From NCBI GenBank assembly GCA_949289625.1, contig CASEPH010000211.1, positions 1 to 5,467 on the forward strand: DNA of 5,467 nt. Reading direction: 5' to 3'. Below the pieces are notes generated by a model. The model was given only the letters and a program-made list of their open reading frames with translations, had not been told where the DNA came from and did not search any database. Made by a program: the position numbers and the translations under genes. Source of the DNA: an uncultured Clostridia bacterium. Its GTDB lineage: Bacteria > Bacillota_A > Clostridia > Oscillospirales > Oscillospiraceae. Positions 1-4,681 of this stretch are shown here, one piece after another. How positions within the stretch are numbered: the stretch's first letter is position 1; the number at the start of each line of letters is the position of its first letter.

Positions 1-1
1 A

Positions 2-1306
2 TCCTGCACAGTTCCCGCCAAGGGGACTCCCACCTTTGAACTTGCCGACGGCGAAATAGAATACGGAGTCGGCATCCATGGCGAGCCCGGTATTCATAGG
101 GAGGCGCTTCTCTCCGCAGATGCCTTGGCTGAGAAGATGACCGGGGCCCTGCTGGAAGCCTTGAAGCTCGACGGCTCTTATTCCCAAGAAGTTGCTGTTC
201 TGATCAATGGTTTTGGCGGGACACCGCTCCAGGAGCTCTATCTATTGAACTGGGCCGTAAGCACGTATTTGTCAAAAAAAGGTGTCCTGATTGCCAGTAC
301 ACTGGTCGGAAATCTCATGACAAGCATTGACATGGCCGGTGCCTCAATCACCTTGCTAAAATTGACGCCAGAAATCAAAAAATACCTGTTCTCCCCGGTT
401 CAGGTTCCCGCATTTTCCAATTCTCCCGCTCCCGCCCATCCAGAATCCGTCATGCCGCAAAGTGCGCAGTCGAAGCATCCCGTAGTCCATCCTATCCAAA
501 CGCCTGCTCAGCTGACCGAAATCCACGACGAACGGCTGTCTCTTGACAATGTGATTGATTTGGTCGGCTGTATGAGTCAAATCATCATACAGAATGAAAT
601 CCCCTTTTGTGAACTGGACTCGGTTGCTGGGGACGGGGATTTTGGCATGAGCATTGCGAAAGGGTTCCGCGCACTTCAAGAAGAGTGGGACGGGCTGATT
701 TGCGAAAACCGCGATATTGGATCGTTTCTAAACGCCTGCGCGCTCATTATCATGGAGCACTGCGGCGGTGCCTCTGGCCCCATTTGGGGCGCCGCTTTCA
801 GAGCGGCGGCAAAAGTCGCAGGAAGCACATCGAGCCTTACGGTCTCTCAGTTTGCGGATCTATTGGACGCCGCCGTCCTCGGCATTCAGCAAACAGGAGA
901 ACGCTCCTTTGGGCGGGGGGCAAAGGTCGGTGATAAGACATTGCTGGACGCGCTGATTCCATGTGCGGAAAGCTGGCGCTCTAGTGCGCAGGAACACGTG
1001 CCTTTCTTGGCCGCGTTTCAAAAAGGCGCGGAGGCAGCCGTTCGCGGCGCTGAATCCACCAAAAATCTCGTTGCCCGAATGGGCAGGGCCGGAACGGTTG
1101 GTGCGCGCAGTTTGGGAAGCCCAGATGCCGGTGCCCATGCACTGGGCGTCATCTTTACCGGGCTCTGTGAAAAGCTGAAGTCGTCCGACAACTATTCAGG
1201 GCCTGTCGGGGCTGGCGGAACTGACCTACCTGCAGATGTGCTTCGGCGTGAAGGACATGACACCGTTCCAGAACCTGGCCAAACTCCAAACGCTCTATCT
1301 CTATAA
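2..1306 (+). CDS. dhaK: Fused DhaK-DhaL dihydroxyacetone kinase, 5'-truncated by window edge, C-terminus altered
   Basis: ATP-dependent kinase of the DAK family, which phosphorylates dihydroxyacetone (or a related short ketose such as erythrulose) in the cytoplasm. The frame is open from base 2, so the true start lies upstream; the TTG at 125 is internal. Seen: the end of the DhaK domain with [13 protein letters not shown] and [10 protein letters not shown], whose His (codon 77-79) corresponds to the substrate-binding His218 of E. coli DhaK; then a Pro/Ala-rich linker (about 410-530); then a DhaL domain with [11 protein letters not shown] (from about 614; three Asp as in the Mg-binding set), GGASGP (764), GDKT (929) and [18 protein letters not shown] (about 1082-1135). 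This single-chain form uses ATP, unlike the PTS-dependent DhaK/DhaL/DhaM split system. Homology stops near LKS at about 1180; the last 40 or so residues come from foreign leucine-rich-repeat DNA read in another frame. The family is certain; the exact sugar and whether the tail is tolerated are not. Confidence 0.92.
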   Translation, partial: SCTVPAKGTPTFELADGEIEYGVGIHGEPGIHREALLSADALAEKMTGALLEALKLDGSYSQEVAVLINGFGGTPLQELYLLNWAVSTYLSKKGVLIASTLVGNLMTSIDMAGASITLLKLTPEIKKYLFSPVQVPAFSNSPAPAHPESVMPQSAQSKHPVVHPIQTPAQLTEIHDERLSLDNVIDLVGCMSQIIIQNEIPFCELDSVAGDGDFGMSIAKGFRALQEEWDGLICENRDIGSFLNACALIIMEHCGGASGPIWGAAFRAAAKVAGSTSSLTVSQFADLLDAAVLGIQQTGERSFGRGAKVGDKTLLDALIPCAESWRSSAQEHVPFLAAFQKGAEAAVRGAESTKNLVARMGRAGTVGARSLGSPDAGAHALGVIFTGLCEKLKSSDNYSGPVGAGGTDLPADVLRREGHDTVPEPGQTPNALSL

Positions 1307-1555
1307 CGGCCTCTATAACGGCACGATCAATCCTTCGGATACCTTCCTAGAGCCTCTGCGTGGCCTGACGAACCTTCGCGAACTGTACATCTATGCGTAT
1401 GGAGACGATCTCTCTCCCCTCTCCGGGTTGACGAAGCTCCAGTCGCTCTCCATCATGGCCCAGAGCCGTTATGGCAATCCATATCCCTCTATGTCCCATT
1501 TGGAAGTGCTGGAAATCCTGCAGGATCTGCGGACCCTGGAGCTAGACTGTACCAA
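1190..1555 (+). pseudogene. Orphan internal fragment of a leucine-rich-repeat protein gene
   Basis: The frame carrying [13 protein letters not shown] (from 1200), [45 protein letters not shown] and LEILQDLRTLELD shows about five LRR units with the LxxLxxLxL pattern and spacings of roughly 22 residues or more, like the internalin-type or SDS22-like repeats of secreted Firmicutes proteins. There is no start codon with a ribosome binding site, no signal peptide and no cap, and the upstream frame is closed by a TGA at 1176. Both edges fall inside other genes: the 5' side abuts the DhaL coding sequence and the 3' side abuts an antisense integrase start at about 1555, after which the frame ends with a few unrelated residues and a TAG at 1572-1574. 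I read it as an internal piece of a larger gene moved here by recombination. The native function cannot be deduced beyond a likely binding role of LRR proteins. Confidence 0.7.
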
Positions 1556-1642
1556 ATCGTGCCCAGCGGTGTAGCGTCCCTCCCAGCAACCGTCCTTCCT
1601 TTTTCTGATGTTGCCTTCCCCGTTGGCTCGTTTCTTTGCCAT
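1556..1642 (-). pseudogene. N-terminal stub of a tyrosine site-specific integrase
   Basis: The minus strand starts with ATG at 1642 and reads MAKKRANGEGNIRKRKDG, then CWEGRYTAGHD. This is the characteristic beginning of Tn916-like and phage-like tyrosine recombinases, the arm-site DNA-binding domain with the G(E/S)GxIxKRxDGxWEGR pattern. After Asp29 the similarity ends at the junction with the leucine-rich-repeat DNA (1555/1556); the open frame runs on to a stop at 1469-1471 through antisense LRR sequence, giving a chimeric product of at most 57 residues. The core-binding and catalytic domains (R-H-R-Y residues) are absent, so it cannot recombine DNA. A well-placed ribosome binding site shows that this is the genuine start of a former gene. 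Family assignment rests on motif recognition. Confidence 0.75.
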
Positions 1643-1650
1643 GGAATTCG

Positions 1651-1658
1651 CCTCCCTT
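1651..1658 (-). promoter_or_regulatory. Ribosome binding site of the integrase stub
   Basis: On the minus strand AAGGGAGG lies 8 bases before the ATG at 1642. It fixes the MAKKRANGEG start and rules out the in-frame upstream extension to 1678, which has no comparable site. Confidence 0.7.
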
Positions 1659-1725
1659 GTAACGACACAACATACCATAGGAAAAAGAAATAGCCAGGGC
1701 CCACGGCCACTGTTATCAAAAAGTT

Positions 1726-1756
1726 AAGAAAGAGCTGCCTCCGGCAGCTCTTTCTT
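1726..1756. terminator. Strong bidirectional rho-independent terminator
   Basis: The arms AAGAAAGAGCTGCC (1726-1739) and GGCAGCTCTTTCTT (1743-1756) pair perfectly over 14 bp around a 3-base loop. On the minus strand the stem is followed by TTTCTTAACTTTTT, a good U-tract, and lies 11 bases past the stop of the small minus-strand gene, so it is most likely that gene's terminator. On the plus strand the 3' arm itself ends in TTTCTTT, so it may also stop read-through from the dhaK and leucine-rich-repeat side. Confidence 0.88.
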
Positions 1757-1767
1757 TGTATAGCATA

Positions 1768-2079
1768 TCAATTTTTGACCTGGGAATACATCATTTTTGC
1801 CCTTTCTGTAGCTTGCCTCTCTTCCTCGTCCTCGAAAGAGTACGGCTCCAGTTCTCTGGCGATTCCCATATCCAGTTGAAATCCGGCGATGAAGGAGGTC
1901 AGCGAAGTCTCCTCCTGCAGCTCGATCTCCAGGTCTACGATCCGTAGCAGTGTCTCACGGTCCTGCCAGGAGATCTTTTCGCGGAGTATGTGGTAGGCCT
2001 ACTCTAGATCTTCCTGGACTTCTTTGCGTTCCGGCTCCTTGCAGAACCGCTGATGCAAAACTCTCATATAGTCGTACAT
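1768..2079 (-). pseudogene. Small acidic DUF6809-like protein gene interrupted by an in-frame TAG
   Basis: Reading the minus strand from ATG 2079 gives 103 sense or nonsense codons and a terminal TGA (1770-1768), with one TAG at codon 27 (2001-1999). The product starts MYDYMRVLHQRFCKEPE and after the stop continues with AYHILREK, LLRIVDLEIELQEETSLTSF, IAGFQLDMGIARELEPYSF and EDEEER. The conserved-looking run (LL.LVD.E..L.EETSL.SFIAGF.L..GIA.EL..Y.F.DEEE) resembles the small proteins I remember as DUF6809, found in Clostridia and often in integrative elements; their function is unknown to me. Because the frame is clean apart from one codon and the gene keeps an AGGAGG site and a terminator, this looks like a recent nonsense mutation, suppression, or a sequencing error. 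Without read-through only a 26-residue peptide is made from this start. Confidence 0.72.
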
Positions 2080-2087
2080 GATCGTCG

Positions 2088-2093
2088 CCTCCT
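2088..2093 (-). promoter_or_regulatory. Ribosome binding site of the DUF6809-like gene
   Basis: The minus strand carries a perfect AGGAGG 8 bases upstream of the ATG at 2079. It supports that start and shows that the interrupted frame was a real gene. Confidence 0.8.
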
Positions 2094-2207
2094 GTTAGAC
2101 ACACCATCTTTTTGCACGCTCCTCTAAGCATTCCGAAAAAATGATCCCAATAGTATATATCCCCGGAGCCCTTTATTCTTTGAATTGAGGCGCAGAGTTT
2201 GTGCGGC

Positions 2208-2433
2208 TCACCACACCTTCATTTTCATGTCACCGATGTCCTGCCAGGGTATCTCTTCGCAATTATTTGGCTTATGACCCAGGGCAATGCGACTCTGCTG
2301 AAGTTTCCGCTGGTGCTTCTAGTCCATCTGGCGTGGACGGCATGGATCGTTTCCAGAAGAGGGTTCCCAAGCAGCGGAGCAGCCTCGTGATGGCCAGGAG
2401 CATATCCGATAGACCTTGCCTTGCATCTCCGAG
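2208..2433 (-). pseudogene. Degraded coding remnant, possibly the C-terminus of a mobilization relaxase
   Basis: No intact frame spans this stretch, but pieces of minus-strand protein sequence are readable in two frames. The first piece, from about 2430, reads GDARQGLSDMLLAITRLLR and CLGTLFWKRSMP. After a frame change near 2325-2350 and a TAG at 2321-2319, the second reads KHQRKLQQSRIALGHKPNN and CEEIPWQDIGDMKMKVW, ending at TGA 2210-2208. The RKLxxxRIALGHKxxNxEE ending resembles the tails I remember from relaxase/mobilization proteins of Clostridia elements, and the place upstream of a small gene and an integrase on the same strand fits. This is inference from a short motif: it could instead be another conjugation protein. 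The frame change plus stop mean it is not functional. Confidence 0.38.
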
Positions 2434-2458
2434 GAAACAAGATTTAAATGCATTCATT

Positions 2459-2473
2459 ATGAAAGCGATTACA
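2459..2473. promoter_or_regulatory. cre/LacI-family operator, full consensus match
   Basis: ATGAAAGCGATTACA fits every defined position of the Bacillus catabolite-responsive element WTGNAANCGNWNNCW. It has the central CG and flanking AA/TT expected for CcpA or a related LacI-family repressor. It lies about 140-180 bases upstream of the promoter, so it may act as an auxiliary or looping site, or serve a divergent transcript. Binding protein not determined: CcpA or the adjacent LacI-type regulator. Confidence 0.5.
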
Positions 2474-2612
2474 AAAAGAAAAGTACACAAGAAATGTTAA
2501 GTCTTTTTGATGACTATGTAAAATATACAATAGTAGGCGTAATTTCACTTGATTTTATAAGCAAATTGTGCTAATTTTGGGTTAGAAAATCCTACCAAAA
2601 GCATGAGGGCTC

Positions 2613-2641
2613 TTCAGAACTTTTGGAGATTTCTGTATAAT
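2613..2641 (+). promoter_or_regulatory. Sigma-A-type promoter of the LacI-family gene
   Basis: TTCAGA (2613-2618; four of six matches to TTGACA) is followed by a 17-base spacer and a perfect TATAAT (2636-2641). Transcription would start near 2648, about 34 bases before the ATG at 2682, giving a short leader. Confidence 0.65.
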
Positions 2642-2643
2642 AT

Positions 2644-2658
2644 AAGAAAACGCTTAAA
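2644..2658. promoter_or_regulatory. Operator-like site overlapping the transcription start
   Basis: AAGAAAACGCTTAAA has the AAnCGnTT core of LacI-family operators and misses the cre consensus at two positions. Directly behind the -10 box, it sits where autorepression by the downstream LacI-type protein would act. It shares the core with the site at 2459, the two centres being 185 bases apart. Confidence 0.42.
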
Positions 2659-2681
2659 TTTTGACGGGAATTAGGGAATGT

Positions 2682-3671
2682 ATGAATCCAACCATTTATG
2701 ATGTGTCCCGACTATCTGGTGTGTCGATTGCAACGGTTTCCCGTGCATTTTCCAACCCGGAGATGGTACGTGAAAAAACCAGGCAGAAAGTATTCGAAGC
2801 AGCAGAAGTCCTCCACTATTCTCCCAATGCGATTGCCCAAGCCATGGCCCGCCAGAGAACGAACAAGATCGCCTTCCTGATTTGCAAGGAAGGTGCCACG
2901 ATTCTGGACGAGTTCTATGCCGGAATCTGCAACGGGATCATGCACGCTATAAACCAGCTGGATTACGAACTTGTGATCTCTACAGCGGCGGATTGGGACT
3001 TGGCGGCCAGTAATTCGAAGAACAAGCAAGTGGAGGGTGTGATCCTGGGAGGTAATGCCCGACCGGATATGATTTCAGAGCTTCAGAGTCGGAAGGTGGC
3101 CGTCGTGCTGGTGAATAACCGAATGCCGGGCTTTGATCTGCCCTGCGTGGTGTCCGACGAATATGGAGGAGTCCGTCAGGCACTTGAGCATTTGATCAGC
3201 CGAGGTCACCGGGACATCGCCATGCTGGCAGGACGTTTTTCTCCGTATATTCTCAATGAACGGTACCGGGCGTTTTTGGAGATTGCCCAGGCCCATGGCC
3301 TGCCGGTGGACGCCCGACATATCAAATTGTGTGATCCGACAGTGGAGAGCGCTGCGGAAGCTTGTCTGGAACTGCTGTCACGGGAGGACCGCCCTACAGC
3401 AATCTTTGGCACCAATGATGCGGTGGCGGCTGGCGCCATGAAAGCCGCCCGGCGTCTGGGTCTGCGGCTCCCGGAGGACTTGGCAGTAACGGGACTGGAC
3501 GATAGCTCTGTCTGCCGGATGTTGGAGCCGGAGCTGACATCTGTCCACATTGATTGCCGCCAGATGGGAGAGCTGAGTGTGAAGATGATGCAAACCCTGC
3601 TGGCCGGGGAGAAAGCGGTCCCACAGGTCACAGTGGTGCCCACGGAACTGCAGATCCGGAGCTCTACCTGA
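2682..3671 (+). CDS. LacI-family transcriptional regulator
   Basis: A 329-residue DNA-binding repressor (normal length for the family) that should bind an operator as a dimer and release it, or bind it, in response to a sugar ligand. Seen: an N-terminal helix-turn-helix (about residues 4-25, TIYDVSRLSGVSIATVSRAF), a hinge helix (YSPNAIAQAMA, about 46-56) that inserts in the minor groove at a central CG, then a periplasmic-binding-protein-like ligand domain with RPTAIFGTNDAVAAG (237-251) and EDLAVTGLDD (265-274), the usual signature near the C-terminus. The ATG at 2682 is preferred over an in-frame TTG at 2661 because family members begin a few residues before the TIxDV motif; the AGGGA just upstream is a modest ribosome binding site. 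It lies 109 bases ahead of the transporter genes on the same strand, so it is probably their local regulator and probably controls itself through the sites upstream. The sugar cannot be read from the sequence. Confidence 0.93.
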   Translation: MNPTIYDVSRLSGVSIATVSRAFSNPEMVREKTRQKVFEAAEVLHYSPNAIAQAMARQRTNKIAFLICKEGATILDEFYAGICNGIMHAINQLDYELVISTAADWDLAASNSKNKQVEGVILGGNARPDMISELQSRKVAVVLVNNRMPGFDLPCVVSDEYGGVRQALEHLISRGHRDIAMLAGRFSPYILNERYRAFLEIAQAHGLPVDARHIKLCDPTVESAAEACLELLSREDRPTAIFGTNDAVAAGAMKAARRLGLRLPEDLAVTGLDDSSVCRMLEPELTSVHIDCRQMGELSVKMMQTLLAGEKAVPQVTVVPTELQIRSST

Positions 3672-3731
3672 GAGATTTCACGCGAATTTTGCATAGACTC
3701 TCGGGAGAGATGATAGAAGAATCGGAGAGGC

Positions 3732-3755
3732 ACCTGTATAATTTATCAGGTTTTT
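3732..3755 (+). promoter_or_regulatory. Leader element before the permease gene: TATAAT box within a small hairpin plus T-tract
   Basis: The bases ACCTG (3732-3736) and CAGGT (3747-3751) form an inverted repeat that could extend by three A/T pairs with one bulge, and it is followed by TTTTT (3751-3755), resembling a weak intrinsic terminator. The loop side contains a perfect TATAAT (3737-3742), but no good -35 box is found at 16-18 bases (best is TAGAAG at 3714). It may be a -10 box, a weak terminator or attenuator after the regulator, or an operator dyad; I cannot choose between them. Confidence 0.35.
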
Positions 3756-3767
3756 CCCTAGTACACG

Positions 3768-3775
3768 AGGAGGAG
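3768..3775 (+). promoter_or_regulatory. Ribosome binding site of the permease gene
   Basis: AGGAGGAG ends 5 bases before the ATG at 3781. The in-frame GTG at 3775 overlaps this site and is therefore rejected as the start. Confidence 0.8.
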
Positions 3776-3780
3776 TGGAA

Positions 3781-4620
3781 ATGAAAGCGAAAAGACGCAT
3801 GGGAACGGTGGGGAAGGCCATCGGCTGCGCGGTGCTGCTGGCGGTCGCTTTGTTCCCCATCTACTGGCTGGTGGCCATGGCTATCCGCCCTACGGAAGAG
3901 ATGCAGGGGCACATCGCGCTGATCCCAAGTTCCCTCACCATCGAGCACTTTGTCAGCTTGTTTGTTGACAAAGGATTTGGTCAGGCCACCATCAACAGCC
4001 TGCAGACCACCCTGAGTTCTCTGGTACTATCGTTGTTTGTGGGCATCTGCGCGGCGTACATCTTGGCCCGGCGCAGGTTCCGGTTTGGCCTGAAAAGGCC
4101 CCTGACCTACTGGGTACTGCTAGTCCGGGTGCTGCCGCCGGTGGCATTCACCATCCCGCTGTACACCATGTTCAGCAAGATCGGACTGCTGAATACGAAA
4201 CTCCCCGTGACACTGGCATGTGTGCTGATCAACGTACCGCTGATCATCTGGTTCCTCATCAGCTTCTTCCAGGATCTGCCGGAGGAGGTGGAGGAGAGTG
4301 CCAAAGTGGATGGTGCCACAGAGTGGCAGCTCTTCGTGCGGATCGTCCTGCCTCTGGTGGCACCAGGCATCGCAGCAGTGGCTATGCTGTCCTTCATGTA
4401 TGCATGGAACGAGTATACCTACACCGTGATCTTCACCCGCAGTCCTTCCAATTACACCGTGCCTCTGGCGCTGTCTGTCCTGAACACGGAGGATAACCTG
4501 ACCAACTTTGGTCTGGTGGCCGCCGGCGGTGTCGTCTCCGTGATCCCTATCACTCTGTTTGTGATCTTTGCACAGAACTACTTGATCAGTGGTCTTTCAA
4601 GCGGAGCTGTCAAAGAGTAA
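3781..4620 (+). CDS. MalG-type permease of a CUT1 carbohydrate ABC transporter
   Basis: Inner-membrane channel subunit of 279 residues, the usual length for the MalG group, which pairs with a MalF-type subunit and a MalK-like ATPase to import sugars or sugar derivatives delivered by a binding protein. Six membrane segments can be seen, at about residues 13-35, 76-95, 109-131, 141-163, 193-218 and 244-269. The cytoplasmic EAA loop that docks on the ATPase lies between segments 4 and 5 (EEVEESAKVDGATEWQLFVR, then IVLPL; 168-192), with the invariant Gly at 178. The extracytoplasmic segment after helix 1 (RPTEEM, then LIPSSLTIEHF) is also typical of MalG. It follows the LacI-type gene by 109 bases and precedes the binding lipoprotein by 61 bases. 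No MalF partner lies upstream, so it must be downstream or elsewhere. Substrate unknown. Confidence 0.94.
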   Translation: MKAKRRMGTVGKAIGCAVLLAVALFPIYWLVAMAIRPTEEMQGHIALIPSSLTIEHFVSLFVDKGFGQATINSLQTTLSSLVLSLFVGICAAYILARRRFRFGLKRPLTYWVLLVRVLPPVAFTIPLYTMFSKIGLLNTKLPVTLACVLINVPLIIWFLISFFQDLPEEVEESAKVDGATEWQLFVRIVLPLVAPGIAAVAMLSFMYAWNEYTYTVIFTRSPSNYTVPLALSVLNTEDNLTNFGLVAAGGVVSVIPITLFVIFAQNYLISGLSSGAVKE

Positions 4621-4668
4621 CAAAATATACGCGACCAAGTTCCCAGGTTACGAAATGAGAGAAAATGT

Positions 4669-4674
4669 AGGAGG
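4669..4674 (+). promoter_or_regulatory. Ribosome binding site of the binding-protein gene
   Basis: A perfect AGGAGG is placed 7 bases before the ATG at 4682, consistent with the very high expression usual for binding lipoproteins. No terminator or clear promoter is seen in the 61 bases after the permease, so the two genes are probably cotranscribed. Confidence 0.8.
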
Positions 4675-4681
4675 AAAAGAA

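Larger units (their letters stand above)
2434..2681. other. AT-rich intergenic control region upstream of the LacI-type gene
   Basis: Base composition changes sharply here: the flanking genes are near or above half G+C, while this stretch is mostly A/T and has no coding frame worth calling on either strand. It begins at the edge of the relaxase-like remnant and ends at the regulator's start codon. It holds a LacI/CcpA-type operator (2459-2473), overlapping inverted repeats (2575-2626), a sigma-A-type promoter (2613-2641) and a second weaker operator-like site (2644-2658). A further weak promoter-like pair, TTGATT at 2549 and TAATTT at 2572 with a TGn extension, may be fortuitous. Confidence 0.7.

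Noticed and set aside
125..127. TTG as a start codon for the kinase
   Set aside because: The same frame is open to base 2 and encodes conserved DhaK motifs upstream of it, so it is an internal Leu codon.
356..679. Minus-strand open frame of 107 codons inside the kinase gene
   Set aside because: Antisense to the linker and early DhaL coding sequence, with no recognisable domain.
1489..1719. Minus-strand frame with a hydrophobic N-terminal stretch (ITVAVGPGYFFFLWYVV)
   Set aside because: Starts at a TTG without a ribosome binding site just after the terminator, and overlaps the integrase start out of frame; it runs into antisense LRR DNA.
1190..2440. Attachment sites or insertion-sequence ends bounding the scar
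   Set aside because: Reading by eye I found no direct repeat or terminal inverted repeat at the junctions; the only strong inverted repeat is the terminator at 1726-1756.
2199..2500. Two plus-strand frames of 63 and 99 codons
   Set aside because: They lack ribosome binding sites and recognisable motifs, while the opposite strand shows remnants of a real protein; most likely shadows of decayed coding DNA.
3206..3733. Long minus-strand open frame of 175 codons opposite the LacI-type gene
   Set aside because: Composition is Ser/Arg-rich with no family resemblance, and it lies fully antisense to a clear regulator gene; a codon-bias shadow.
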